This document shows positions 16,882-25,157 of a stretch of 64,000 nt of DNA, piece by piece. Position 1 is the stretch's first letter. Each line of letters starts with the position of its first letter. Origin of the DNA: RYN-230 sp963711705 (GTDB taxonomy: Bacteria; Actinomycetota; Actinomycetes; Streptosporangiales; Streptosporangiaceae); contig CAVQFM010000015.1 of the NCBI GenBank assembly GCA_963711705.1, forward strand, positions 62,001-126,000, given 5' to 3'. Below the pieces are notes generated by a model that worked only from the letters and a program-made list of their open reading frames with translations, was not told the origin of the DNA and did no database searches. The translations under genes were made by a program, and so were the position numbers.

Positions 16882-17424
16882 ATGAAGCTCGGGAAGCGCG
16901 ACACCGGTGCGGCGCTGGCACCGCCGTTCGAGGGACACGGACCAGATGGAGCCGAGCGTGCGACATTCGCCGCAGGATGTTTCTGGGGTGTCGAGGCCGC
17001 CTTCCGCCAGGTCCACGGGGTGCTGCAGACCGCTGTCGGCTATACCGGCGGCCACGTGCCTGACCCCAGCTACGAACGGGTCTGCAGGCACCGCACCGGC
17101 CACGCCGAGGCGGTCGAGGTATGGTTCGACCCGGCCCAGGTCAGCTACGCGGAGCTGCTCGAGGTGTTCTGGCAGATCCACAATCCGACCACCCGCAACC
17201 GCCAGGGCCTCGATTTCGGCAGCCAGTACCGCTCGGCGATCTTCTACCATGACGCTGGCCAGCAGGAAGCCGCGACCGCATCACGCGACGCGGAGCAGCA
17301 ATCGCACCGGCGGCAGATCGTCACGCAGATCACCCCGGCGTCCGCGTTTTACCGGGCCGAGGAGTACCACCAGCGTTACCTCGAAAAGCACGGCCACCCC
17401 GGCTGCGCCGCCACCATCAGGTAA
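16882..17424 (+). CDS. msrA: Peptide methionine (S)-S-oxide reductase MsrA
   Basis: MsrA reduces the S-epimer of methionine sulfoxide in proteins and free methionine, using thioredoxin. The active-site motif AAGCFWGVE is present near residue 30, followed by the conserved AVGYTGG, RTGHAEAVEV, FWQIHNPTT, GSQYRSAIFY and AEEYHQRYL blocks. The start is either the ATG at 16882 or the in-frame GTG at 16879; a strong AGGAGG lies at 16866-16871. Length (180 residues) is normal. It stands as a single gene in a region of stress and detoxification functions. Confidence 0.93.
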   Translation: MKLGKRDTGAALAPPFEGHGPDGAERATFAAGCFWGVEAAFRQVHGVLQTAVGYTGGHVPDPSYERVCRHRTGHAEAVEVWFDPAQVSYAELLEVFWQIHNPTTRNRQGLDFGSQYRSAIFYHDAGQQEAATASRDAEQQSHRRQIVTQITPASAFYRAEEYHQRYLEKHGHPGCAATIR

Positions 17425-17518
17425 AGCCGCCACCATCAGGTAAACCGGCCCACCAGTGGCCGCCCGCGGCGGGAGACTGCGCCCGGTGGCGCTGGCGGCG
17501 GTGTGTTAGTACTGGTGG

Positions 17519-18553
17519 ATGGCGCGCGAGCAGGGCCGCAACGAGCCACCGGCGCCGTCTGCGAGAACTGGTGTCGACCGCAGGCCCTTTGACTTGTTTG
17601 GGTCGGTGCCCCTGCTGCGCGATCCGGGCGCGTCGGAGAGTCTCACGACGGTGCTGGTCGCTTTCGGCGCCAACGTGCTGATCGCGGTGGCGAAGTCCGC
17701 CGCCGCCGCGGTGACCGGATCGGCGTCACTGGTGGCTGAGGCGGCGCATTCGTGGGCTGATTCCGGCAACGAGATCTTCCTGCTGATCGCCAACCGGCGG
17801 TCCCGCCGCCCGGCGGATGCCGCGCATCCGCTCGGCCACGGCCGGGAGGCGTACGTGTGGTCGCTGTTTGCCGCGCTCGGGCTGTTTGTGGCCGGCGCTG
17901 CGGTGTCGGTCACGCACGGCATCCAGGAGCTCATTCACCCCGAGCCGGCCAGCCACTTCGCCGTGGGATACGTCGTGCTGGGAGTGTCGTTCGTTCTGGA
18001 GGGAATCTCGTTCCTGCAGTCGGTCCGCCAGGCCAAACCCGAAGCCGAATCCGTGCAGCGGGACCTGATCGAGCATGTGCTGGCCACCTCCGATCCCACT
18101 CTGCGCGCGGTGTTCGCCGAGGACTCCGCCGCCCTGATCGGCCTGGTCATCGCGGCGGCCGGGCTGGCCGCCCACCAGGCGACCGGTTCGGCGGTTCCGG
18201 ACGCGGCCGGGTCGATCCTGGTCGGCGTGCTGCTGGCGGTCGTCGCGGTGGTGCTGATCAACCGCAACCGGAGGTTCCTGGTCGGCCAGGAGGCCGATCC
18301 CCGGGTGCGTAAGGCTGCTATCCAGGCCCTGCTGGAGACGCCGGAAGTCGCCCGGGTGACCTACCTGCGGCTGGAGTACGTCGGGCCGCGGATGATCTTT
18401 GTTACCGGTGACGTCGATCTCACGGGCGACGACACCGAGTCACACGTAGCTATCCGGCTGCGCGCACTGGAGGCGAAGATCAGCGCATCACCGGCGGTAG
18501 CCGGCGCGGTGCTGAGCCTGTCCGCCCCTGACGAGCCGACCATCACGGCCTAG
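17519..18553 (+). CDS. Cation diffusion facilitator (CDF) transporter
   Basis: The 344-residue protein has six probable membrane helices, the metal-site motif HSWADSGNE in helix 2 (residues about 79-87) and FAEDSAALIGL in helix 5, followed by the C-terminal cytoplasmic domain with VARVTYLRLEYVGP. CDF proteins export divalent cations such as Zn, Fe, Mn or Co in exchange for protons. Histidine is followed by Asp four residues later (HxxxD), so zinc or a related ion is plausible. The gene is monocistronic. Confidence 0.87.
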   Translation: MAREQGRNEPPAPSARTGVDRRPFDLFGSVPLLRDPGASESLTTVLVAFGANVLIAVAKSAAAAVTGSASLVAEAAHSWADSGNEIFLLIANRRSRRPADAAHPLGHGREAYVWSLFAALGLFVAGAAVSVTHGIQELIHPEPASHFAVGYVVLGVSFVLEGISFLQSVRQAKPEAESVQRDLIEHVLATSDPTLRAVFAEDSAALIGLVIAAAGLAAHQATGSAVPDAAGSILVGVLLAVVAVVLINRNRRFLVGQEADPRVRKAAIQALLETPEVARVTYLRLEYVGPRMIFVTGDVDLTGDDTESHVAIRLRALEAKISASPAVAGAVLSLSAPDEPTITA

Positions 18554-18688
18554 CGCGCCGGCCCCGGCAAGGAACCAATCGAGTGGCAGGCCAAGCCTTC
18601 CCTGCGGCCGGGCGATGACTTCAGCCGGCGCCGGTCGTCTGGTTGATACTGGCGCCGCTCCCGGTGGCTTGAGGCTCGAGGAGAGACG

Positions 18689-18757
18689 ATGGGTAAGGTG
18701 TCCCGGATTCGCGGCCTTCATCGGCTGCCGCGTAGACAAGTGACGGCGGCATCCTGA
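18689..18757 (+). CDS. Short upstream ORF (22 aa) coupled to the DHFR-like gene
   Basis: An ATG at 18689 preceded by GAGGAGAG opens a 22-residue Arg-rich frame starting MGKVSRIRG, ending at a TGA (18755-18757) whose A is the first base of the next gene's ATG. Such TGATG junctions give translational coupling. The first codons also resemble the start of the downstream protein (MGKLIYS), so it may be a leftover of a former start or a leader peptide. No family is recognisable. Confidence 0.35.
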   Translation: MGKVSRIRGLHRLPRRQVTAAS

Positions 18758-19320
18758 TGGGCAAGCTGATCTACTCGGCGATCGCCTCGGCAGACGGCTA
18801 CACCGAAGACGCCGCGGGCAGCTTCGATTGGGCGGCACCCGACGACGAGGTGCACCGCTTCGTCAACGACCTTGAGCGCCCAGTCGGCACCTACTTTTAC
18901 GGACGCCGGATGTACGAAACGATGCGCTACTGGGAGACGGCCCACACGATGCCCGGCCAGCCGCCTGCCGCCCAGGAGTTCGCCAGCATCTGGCAGGCAG
19001 CCGAGAAGGTCGTGTTCTCGAAGACCCTGAAAGCGGTGTCGAGCGCCAGGACCCGGATTGAACGGAACTTCGATCCCGGCATGGTCGGGCAACTGAAATC
19101 GGCCGCCGGGCATGACATGACAGTGGGCGGAGCGGGACTGGCCGGCCAGGCCATCAAGGCCGGGCTGGTGGACGAGTTGCAACTGGTCCTGGTGCCCGTC
19201 ATCGTCGGCGGCGGCAAGCGAGCGCTCCCCGGCGGCGTCCGTTCAGGTCTGGAGCTACTGGACACGCAGCGGTTCGCGAGCGGTGCTGTCTACCTCAGGT
19301 ACCGCGTCACGTTAGCGTGA
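18757..19320 (+). CDS. Dihydrofolate reductase-like (RibD C-terminal family) protein
   Basis: The 187-residue product starts KLIYSAIASADGYTED and contains TYFYGRRMYETM, VVFSKTLK, TVGGAGLAGQAIKAGLVDEL and VPVIVGGGKRAL, the usual blocks of the RibD_C/DHFR-like family. These proteins use NADPH; most are of unknown substrate and are not folate enzymes. The only good ribosome binding site belongs to the short ORF directly upstream, so expression may depend on coupling. It converges with an acetyltransferase gene six bases away. Confidence 0.85.
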   Translation: MGKLIYSAIASADGYTEDAAGSFDWAAPDDEVHRFVNDLERPVGTYFYGRRMYETMRYWETAHTMPGQPPAAQEFASIWQAAEKVVFSKTLKAVSSARTRIERNFDPGMVGQLKSAAGHDMTVGGAGLAGQAIKAGLVDELQLVLVPVIVGGGKRALPGGVRSGLELLDTQRFASGAVYLRYRVTLA

Positions 19321-19325
19321 TCACC

Positions 19326-19931
19326 TCACCCGGCGGCCCGGCCGGACGACCGGCGGGCGGCCCACTCGTGGTCGAGGATGGACATCAGCACCTCGTCGTA
19401 CCACCGGCCGTCGTGCAGCACTGACTCGCGGTAGCGGCCCTCCTCGACGAACCCGGCCTTCTCGTAGGCGCGGATTCCGGCGGGGTTGAACGGAGCCACG
19501 CCCAGCTGGATGCGGTGCAGGCCCATCTCGCGGAATCCGTAGCCAACGATGACGCGCATCGCGTCGGTGCCGTAGCCACGGCCGATGTACTCACGGCCAA
19601 GCGCGATCCCGAGGGTCGCGCACCGGTCCTTGGGGCGCACGCCCCACAGCCCGATGTTGCCAACCAGCACCGGCGGATCGTCGAGCGTCTCGATGGCGAA
19701 CCCCAGGTCGTCCCTTTCGTTCGCGCTCCACTTCGCGATGCGCTCCTTCGCGGCGGCCTCCGACGACGGGGCCACCCAGCTCGACAGCGTGGCCATGCGC
19801 CCGGGATCCATCTCCCATTTCGCGAGCGTGGGCAGATCGCCCTCGCGGACGCCGCGCAGCCGCACCCGCTGGCCGGCGAGGATCGAGTCGCCGTAGCCGA
19901 ATGCGCTGGAAACATCGGTGAGTTCGGTCAT
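19326..19931 (-). CDS. GNAT-family N-acetyltransferase (RimJ/RimL-like)
   Basis: I take the ATG at 19929-19931 as start (201 residues); an in-frame start eight codons earlier is possible. Conserved features are RLRGVREGDLPTLAKW, LGIALGREYIGRGYGTDAMR (acetyl-CoA site) and GLHRIQLGVAPFNPAGIRAY followed by EKAGFVEEGRYRES. This is the Acetyltransf_3 type that modifies protein N-termini or small amines. The C-terminus is Arg/Ser/Gly-rich. A truncated acetyltransferase lies just beyond its start on the other strand. Confidence 0.87.
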   Translation of the reverse strand: MTELTDVSSAFGYGDSILAGQRVRLRGVREGDLPTLAKWEMDPGRMATLSSWVAPSSEAAAKERIAKWSANERDDLGFAIETLDDPPVLVGNIGLWGVRPKDRCATLGIALGREYIGRGYGTDAMRVIVGYGFREMGLHRIQLGVAPFNPAGIRAYEKAGFVEEGRYRESVLHDGRWYDEVLMSILDHEWAARRSSGRAAG

Positions 19932-19999
19932 GCAGCTGATACTGCCGCACAGCACACCTGCGGCGTGATCCGGCCGGCCTTCGAGGCGTACCGCCGCCG

Positions 20000-20161
20000 G
20001 GCCTCGGCGCTGCCCTGTTCGCCTGGGCTATCGCCGAAACCCGGCGGCGCCAGTGCGCGCTGGTCCAGCTGACCACCGACAAGTCCGGTACCTCCGCCCA
20101 CCGCTTCTACGAACGGCTCGGCTTCACCGCCAGCCACGAAGGAATGAAACTCGCCCTCTGA
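20000..20161 (+). pseudogene. GNAT acetyltransferase C-terminal fragment
   Basis: About 53 codons read GLGAALFAWAIAETRRRQ and, further on, SGTSAHRFYERLGFTASHEG before a TGA at 20159-20161. This is motif A to the end of a GNAT acetyltransferase without its N-terminal half. Directly upstream is the 5' end of the neighbouring leftward acetyltransferase, so the missing part was probably lost by rearrangement. No start codon or ribosome binding site is apparent. Confidence 0.6.
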
Positions 20162-20219
20162 CCCGGGCAGGCGACCGGCCAGAAGACGCCGCCTGTGCTG
20201 GTGGAGGTAGCTTGGCGGC

Positions 20220-21113
20220 GTGAATGCCCCGGTTGTGGTGCGGTCGGCGACGGTACGGGCGAACGATCTTCAGTTCGGGGTCCTGGAGGCTGGGTCGGGA
20301 CCGCTGGCCCTGTGCCTGCACGGGTTTCCTGACGCCGCTCATACCTGGCGGCATCTGCTGCCTGCCCTGGCCGGTGCGGGGTTTCACGCGGTGGCCCCGT
20401 TCATGCGCGGCTACGCTCCGACCGGGGTTCCCGCGGATGGCGCTTATCAGCTTGGCGCCCTGATCGCCGATGCGGTGGCCTTGCATGAGGTTCTGGGCGG
20501 GGATTCGGATGCGGTGCTGATTGGGCATGACTGGGGAGCCGAGGCGGCCTACGGGGCGGCCGCCTATGCGCCGGACCGGTGGCGTCGGCTGGTGACCCTC
20601 GCGGTGCCTCCCGCAGCCCTGGATGAGGTGCTGTTCAGCGATTATGACCAGCTCAGGCGGTTCTTCTACCTGTTCATGTTCCGGGACCCGGCCGGGTTCG
20701 CCGAGGCGGTGGTGGCCCGCGACGGGATGGCCTTCCTGGACAGATTGTGGCGCGACTGGTCGCCTGGATTCCAGCCCGGTGAGCATCTGGCCCAGGTCAA
20801 GCAGTGCCTGCAGCAGCGGGCCAACCTGACTGCCGCGCTCGGCTACTACCGGGCAGCAGGCGCGGCCGGTGAGGGAACAGGAACCACAGCCCGGTACGCG
20901 GCCGAACAGCAAGCGGCCGGCCGTCAGCCCCCACAGCCCACGCTGTACCTGCACGGAGCGCGCGATGGCTGCATCGGCGTGGAGCTGGCCCGCGGCACCG
21001 AACGCCTCCTCGCCCCGTCCTCGCGCATGATCGTGATCGACGATGCAGGCCATTTCCTGCACCTGGAGAAACCCAGCGCGGTGAACGACCACGTCCTGTC
21101 CTGGGTCAGCTAG
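20220..21113 (+). CDS. Alpha/beta hydrolase, epoxide hydrolase-like
   Basis: The GTG at 20220 gives 297 residues. HGFPD (34-38) supplies the oxyanion hole and GHDWG (102-106) places an Asp nucleophile (D104), the pattern of epoxide hydrolases and haloalkane dehalogenases rather than esterases. A later acid (DGCIG) and the catalytic His in DDAGHFLHLE complete the triad. The cap region has Tyr residues that could activate an epoxide. It is followed by a methyltransferase gene in the same direction, 85 bp away; substrate unknown. Confidence 0.85.
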   Translation: MNAPVVVRSATVRANDLQFGVLEAGSGPLALCLHGFPDAAHTWRHLLPALAGAGFHAVAPFMRGYAPTGVPADGAYQLGALIADAVALHEVLGGDSDAVLIGHDWGAEAAYGAAAYAPDRWRRLVTLAVPPAALDEVLFSDYDQLRRFFYLFMFRDPAGFAEAVVARDGMAFLDRLWRDWSPGFQPGEHLAQVKQCLQQRANLTAALGYYRAAGAAGEGTGTTARYAAEQQAAGRQPPQPTLYLHGARDGCIGVELARGTERLLAPSSRMIVIDDAGHFLHLEKPSAVNDHVLSWVS

Positions 21114-21198
21114 AGGTTTGCCGGGAAGGCAACTTCGGTACGGGCCGGTCTGCCGGGAACTGTGACCCGTAGCGGAGCCGGGGAGGGCAGCTAGGCCA

Positions 21199-22062
21199 GT
21201 GTGGAGCACGGGATGGACAGCCCGGCAGGCGCGGCACGCCGCCGGGATTCTTAAGCAGGACAGCAATCCGGCCGCGCGGGTGTACGAGAGCATCGGCCCC
21301 GACTTCTTTCTCGCGCTGGCGCCCGGCTGGCTGAACCTGGGGTTGTGGGAGGGGCCCGGCTCGGAAGGTGAGGCGGAAGACGCCTGCCGCCGGCTGGTGA
21401 GAACGCTCGCCGCTGCCCTGCCCACCGGGGGTGTGATCGCCGATGTCGGGAATGGGCTCGGCACCCAGGATCCGCTGATCGCCGAGGTGGCCCGCCCGCG
21501 GCGCCTGGTCGCGGTGAACATCACCAGGTGGCAGCTGGTAGCTGGCGGGGACCAGCTGAGGCAGGCCGCGGCGGTGCCGGTGGTGGGTGATGCGGCCCGG
21601 CTGCCGTTCGCCGACGCGAGCGTGGATGGGGTCATCAGCGTGGAGGCGGCCTTCCATTTCCGCTCACGGAAGGCGTTCTTTGCCGACTGCTACCGGGTGC
21701 TGCGTCCGGGCGGGGTACTGAGCATGTCCGACATCTCGGTCCAGCGCTGGCCGGTCAGCCCGGCCGAACTGCTGGCTGGCCTGACCCAGCTCCGGGTGTT
21801 TGGGCTCCGGCACACCATGGCGATGACAGCCGCCCAGATCGCCGCGGCCGCCCGCGCGGCCGGCCTGGCTCAGGTACAGGTCACTGCCTGCGGTGACCGG
21901 GTGATCGCCCCCGCGCTCCAGCTCACCGCGGCCCGGCTGGCCCGCGCGACGGCGGCACCGGTGGGGCAGCACACCGCCGCCCGCTTGCTGCTGCGGCAAG
22001 TGGACCTGCTCTGGCGGCGCCAGATCATCGACTACCTGCTGATCCGTGCGATCCGCCCGTGA
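21199..22062 (+). CDS. Class I SAM-dependent methyltransferase
   Basis: The GTG at 21199 opens a 287-residue frame. SAM motif I is IADVGNGLGTQDP; the acidic and aromatic motif VVGDAARLPFADASVDGV and the segment CYRVLRPGGVLSMSDIS are typical of class I enzymes. The overall pattern, with a YESIGPDFF-like N-terminal lid, recalls the small-molecule O/C-methyltransferases of secondary metabolism, but the substrate is not predictable. There are no other biosynthetic genes nearby to form a cluster. Confidence 0.8.
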   Translation: MWSTGWTARQARHAAGILKQDSNPAARVYESIGPDFFLALAPGWLNLGLWEGPGSEGEAEDACRRLVRTLAAALPTGGVIADVGNGLGTQDPLIAEVARPRRLVAVNITRWQLVAGGDQLRQAAAVPVVGDAARLPFADASVDGVISVEAAFHFRSRKAFFADCYRVLRPGGVLSMSDISVQRWPVSPAELLAGLTQLRVFGLRHTMAMTAAQIAAAARAAGLAQVQVTACGDRVIAPALQLTAARLARATAAPVGQHTAARLLLRQVDLLWRRQIIDYLLIRAIRP

Positions 22063-22083
22063 CCGAGCAGGCGGTGGCCTCGA

Positions 22084-22494
22084 TCACTGCTGCTGGGCGC
22101 GGCTGACGAACCGGTCCCGGTCTACGAGCACCCGCTCCAGCGTCCCGGCGCCGATGACTTCGTCCTGGTCATCCGGTGATCCAGGGAACCGGTCGTGCCT
22201 GGCGATGAACCTGAAGACGAGCCGCCGCCCAGTCACCTCAGTTAGCTCGGTCTCGACCACGACCTCCGCCCCGACCGGGCTCGGCCGCTTGTGCTCCAGG
22301 AATGCTGACGTGCCGACCGAGGTCAGACCCGGTTCCAGGCTGGGCCTGATGGCTGCCACTGCCGCCGCCTCGGCCAGCGCGAGCAGCCGAGGCGTGCCCA
22401 GTACGGGCACCTCACCGCTGCCCATCGCGATGGCCGTATCGGTGTCCGCGACAACGATCCGCACGAAGGACAGCAACCCAGGTGCCAGCGCCAT
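22084..22494 (-). CDS. Hot-dog fold thioesterase (FlK-like)
   Basis: The 136-residue product has the features of the fluoroacetyl-CoA thioesterase-like family: VLGTPRLLALAEAAA supplies the Thr and Glu positions, and SVGTSAFLEHKRPSPVG supplies the His position, matching the FlK active-site spacing. The fold is a single hot-dog domain that would dimerize. General acyl-CoA hydrolysis is likely; specificity for fluoroacetyl-CoA should not be assumed. It converges with the methyltransferase gene. Confidence 0.78.
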   Translation of the reverse strand: MALAPGLLSFVRIVVADTDTAIAMGSGEVPVLGTPRLLALAEAAAVAAIRPSLEPGLTSVGTSAFLEHKRPSPVGAEVVVETELTEVTGRRLVFRFIARHDRFPGSPDDQDEVIGAGTLERVLVDRDRFVSRAQQQ

Positions 22495-22536
22495 CCCCGT
22501 ACCTTAGTAGCCCGAACGCGCTACGTTCAGGCGGCG

Positions 22537-22863
22537 ATGGCTGCGCTACCGGCAGGAGGCGGGCAGCGATGGACGGCTGGTGCTCAGGGCTATCTCGCCC
22601 AGCTGGACATGCGCAGGCTGATGAGCGCAGCGCTGGAGCTGGGCTGGAGCCTGTGGGCTTACGTGATCGACCAGACGGTGACCGTCGACTTCACCGGTGC
22701 GGGGCCCCAGCCGTGGGTGCGCGAGCTGCTGACCGCGATGGGTGAGACGTTGACAGCCCACCACGGCACCGCCGGGATTCTCTGCGACCAGGCACCCCCG
22801 CCGCTGGATGGCTGGCCGGGCGTGGATGCGGTTGTCGTCTCGACCGAGAACGCGCTGAGTTAG
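22537..22863 (+). CDS. Hypothetical protein (108 aa)
   Basis: The frame from the ATG at 22537 gives 108 residues; a later ATG at 22609 would begin MRRLMSAALELGWSLWAY. The body contains VIDQTVTVDFTGAGPQPWV, a plausible beta-strand pair, and two short helices. I recognise no family and no catalytic motif. It is transcribed away from the thioesterase gene and converges with the SDR gene. Confidence 0.45.
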   Translation: MAALPAGGGQRWTAGAQGYLAQLDMRRLMSAALELGWSLWAYVIDQTVTVDFTGAGPQPWVRELLTAMGETLTAHHGTAGILCDQAPPPLDGWPGVDAVVVSTENALS

Positions 22864-22891
22864 CGCCCGGCGGGGCGGTAACGGTGCGGGG

Positions 22892-23650
22892 CTAGCGCTG
22901 TTGCTCGGTAGGGCGGATGAGCATCTCGTTGACCGCAACGTGCCGGGGGCGGGTGACGATATAGCCGATGGCGTCGGCGATATCGGCGGCTGCCATGGTC
23001 TGGCCGAACTGGTTCCGGATGCTGTCCAGGATCTCGGGCCGGTTGTGGCTGGCCAGTTCGGTCGCGGTGGCGCCCGGCTCGACCAGGGACACGCGCACGT
23101 ACTGCCCGGCCAGCTCCTGGCGCAGCGACTCGCTGAACGCGCCCACGCCGAACTTGGTCAGCGCGTAGACCCCGTTGCCGTTACGGGCGAACCGGCCCGC
23201 CACCGAGCTGATGTTCACCATGTCGGCGACCTGCCGTGGTCCGCCCGCGGCCGCGCGGAGCAGATGGGGCAGCGCCGCGTGGGCGCAGTACAGCAGGCCG
23301 AGCACATTGAGTTCCACCATCTGCTGCCACTCGGCCAGCGGCGCCCCGGCGGCCGGGCCGAGCAGCATAACCCCGGCGTTGTTGACCAGCGTGTCCAGCC
23401 GGCCCAGCTCCGTGACCGTGCGCTCGACCGCGGCCGCTGCCTGTTCCTGGTCGGTGACGTCGCACTCCAGCACCAGCGCGGTGCCGCCCTGGCCGTTGAT
23501 CCCCGCAGCCAGCTCCGCTAGCCGGTCCTGCCGCCGTGCGGCCAGCGCCACCGCCGCGCCCTCGGCGGCCAGCGTGGCTGCGGTTGCCGCACCGATGCCA
23601 CTCGACGCCCCGGTCACCAGCGCGACCGTGCCCTCCAGGGCTGGCTTCAC
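22892..23650 (-). CDS. SDR-family oxidoreductase
   Basis: The 252-residue protein is a classical short-chain dehydrogenase: TGASSGIG at residues 14-21 binds the cofactor, NNAG is present near 89-92, and the catalytic set is Ser (VNISSVAGRFA), Tyr and Lys (GVYALTKFG). The basic residues after the second strand (AARRQDR) favour NADP(H). Substrate unknown. It lies 32 bp after the FKBP gene and may share its transcript. Confidence 0.9.
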   Translation of the reverse strand: MKPALEGTVALVTGASSGIGAATAATLAAEGAAVALAARRQDRLAELAAGINGQGGTALVLECDVTDQEQAAAAVERTVTELGRLDTLVNNAGVMLLGPAAGAPLAEWQQMVELNVLGLLYCAHAALPHLLRAAAGGPRQVADMVNISSVAGRFARNGNGVYALTKFGVGAFSESLRQELAGQYVRVSLVEPGATATELASHNRPEILDSIRNQFGQTMAAADIADAIGYIVTRPRHVAVNEMLIRPTEQQR

Positions 23651-23682
23651 CCGACGCTCACCGTTCCTTCACCCTGGCGGGG

Positions 23683-24054
23683 TCAGGCCGAGACCAGGTC
23701 GCAGACGAAGATGAGGGTCTCGCCAGGCGCGATCACGTTGCCCGCGCCGCGGTCCCCGTAGGCCAGATCCGGCGGAATGACCAGCTGCCGGCGGCCGCCG
23801 ACCTTCATGCCCTGCACGCCCTGATCCCAGCCGGTGATGACCTGCCTAGCACCGAGCTGGAAGGACAGCGGTTCGCCCCGGTCCCAGCTGGCGTCGAATT
23901 CCTCGCCGGTGGAGTAGGCGACGCCGACATAGTGAACCTTGACCATGTCACCCGGGCTGGCCACCGGGCCGTCGCCTTCCCAGATGTCGGTGATCTCGAG
24001 TTCGGCGGGCGGCTCGCCGCCGGGAAAATCAACCTCGGGCTTGCCCGCGTCCAT
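23683..24054 (-). CDS. FKBP-type peptidyl-prolyl cis-trans isomerase
   Basis: I place the start at the ATG of MDAGKPEVDFPGGEPP (24052-24054), preceded by AAAGAGGCGAG. The 123-residue product is a single FKBP domain: GDMVKVHYVGVAYSTGEEFD, ASWDRGEPLSFQLG, QVITGWDQGVQGMKVGGRR and the closing strand LIFVCDLVS. It accelerates proline isomerization during protein folding; there is no signal peptide, so it acts in the cytoplasm. Length is normal for a stand-alone actinobacterial FKBP. Confidence 0.9.
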   Translation of the reverse strand: MDAGKPEVDFPGGEPPAELEITDIWEGDGPVASPGDMVKVHYVGVAYSTGEEFDASWDRGEPLSFQLGARQVITGWDQGVQGMKVGGRRQLVIPPDLAYGDRGAGNVIAPGETLIFVCDLVSA

Positions 24055-24190
24055 CTCGCCTCTTTCGGTAGCAGTGCTTCCATCGGCCCAGCTGGCTACG
24101 TGGCGACCCGGCCGAGCTCGTTCCCTCCGGGTAAGGCTATGCCGCCCGCGTGCCTCCCATCGCCAACCGCAGGAACCTGGCCGCGTCCGC

Positions 24191-24622
24191 TCAGCGGTCT
24201 GGCGTTCGGCCGCTAACGGGGGACTGGTAGGGCTCGGCGAAGACGACGAGATAGCCATCGAGGTCGCGGATCCAGATCTCGCGATGGCCGGCATTGGGAT
24301 TCACGTGGACGTCGGTCTCGACCCGCGCTGCCAGGGCGCGGATGCGGCCGACCACCGCGTCGAAGTCGGCCGTTTCGAACCAGAGGGCCAGGCCGTTGCC
24401 GACTGGCTGGCCCGGGTCAGCGATCGTGCCGTGATGGTGCCCGATCTCGCGCCGGTGCAGCTGCAAGACGAGCCAGCCATCGACCAGCAACTGCTCGTAC
24501 TCGGCGCCGCCATGGCCACTGGAGGCGCCCAGCACCCGCTGGTACCAGCGGCTGGACGCGGCCACGTCGGCGACGGCGATCATTGGCTGGGGCCGGACCG
24601 CCGGGACTGTCTGGTCAGTCAT
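24191..24622 (-). CDS. VOC-family (glyoxalase/dioxygenase-like) protein
   Basis: The 143-residue product shows the paired beta-alpha-beta-beta-beta modules of the vicinal oxygen chelate fold: PMIAVADVAASSRWYQRVLG in the first module and LALWFETADFDAVVGRIRAL plus REIWIRDLDGYLVVFAEPY in the second. Potential metal ligands include His and Glu in these strands. Members include glyoxalase I, bleomycin-type resistance proteins and dioxygenases; specificity is not evident. It precedes the FKBP and SDR genes on the same strand. Confidence 0.82.
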   Translation of the reverse strand: MTDQTVPAVRPQPMIAVADVAASSRWYQRVLGASSGHGGAEYEQLLVDGWLVLQLHRREIGHHHGTIADPGQPVGNGLALWFETADFDAVVGRIRALAARVETDVHVNPNAGHREIWIRDLDGYLVVFAEPYQSPVSGRTPDR

Positions 24623-24900
24623 GGGCCGAGACTAAACGCGGCGCGAACAGCGGGCTTGGAAAAATCGGAATACGCGCACCACATCAAGGCGCGGCAAATT
24701 AAATGGGCCGGGGATCGGCGGGGCTGGGCGGTGAGGGCGCAGATTCCGCGGCGCAGGACTGGGCTCGGGCTCTGGGGCTGGGCGGGCGCAGATTCGGCGG
24801 CTACGGTGCGCGACGCAAAGGTTCGGCGCGCTGGCAAAGAGTGGGTGCCGATCCGGCTGGGCCGGGGTGGCCGCAGGCCCGCGCCAGCTGGAAATACTTA

Positions 24901-25134
24901 TCAGCGCCGCCGCCAGGAGGACCAGGGCTCAGTTGGATGCCGACCAGGACCAGCTGGGCGCACGCCGGGATCATCGGCGCAGCGGAAGAGCGCCAGCACT
25001 CCGGCGCCGTCCAGTTCCGCAATGAACCGGATAAAAGCCAGGAAGGTCGCGCCGATAATTGCGAAATCAGCAGAGCCGTTGTCATTCGCTTGACGTGATA
25101 CTCCGGCAGGTACGCGGCTAGCGGCTAGCCGCAT
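24901..25134 (-). CDS. Possible small hypothetical protein (77 aa)
   Basis: An ATG at 25132-25134 opens a frame with a hydrophobic stretch, FAIIGATFLAFIRFIAELDG, that has more protein character than the surrounding frames. The C-terminal part is Pro/Gly/Arg-rich and may be spurious. There is no convincing ribosome binding site, and the start overlaps a palindrome. It could be a small membrane-associated peptide or chance. Confidence 0.2.
   Translation of the reverse strand: MRLAASRVPAGVSRQANDNGSADFAIIGATFLAFIRFIAELDGAGVLALFRCADDPGVRPAGPGRHPTEPWSSWRRR
25114..25132. repeat. 19-bp perfect palindrome
   Basis: The sequence GCGGCTAGCGGCTAGCCGC is a perfect inverted repeat with 9-bp arms and one central base. 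It lies 26 bp beyond the adenosine deaminase stop codon. No T-run follows on either strand, so an operator or a T-less terminator are both possible. Confidence 0.6.
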
Positions 25135-25157
25135 AATTGCAGGCAGGAAGAAAATGC

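Larger units (their letters stand above)
24623..25157. other. Long intergenic region, no assured gene
   Basis: This 535-bp gap separates the VOC gene from adenosine deaminase. I find no protein family in it. A leftward 77-codon frame (24901-25134) and a perfect palindrome (25114-25132) are listed separately. Composition is mixed, with AT-richer patches near 24655-24705 and 25025-25085, which suggests non-coding or decayed sequence. Any promoter for the VOC-FKBP-SDR run should lie near its right of the VOC start, but I see no strong boxes. Confidence 0.4.
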
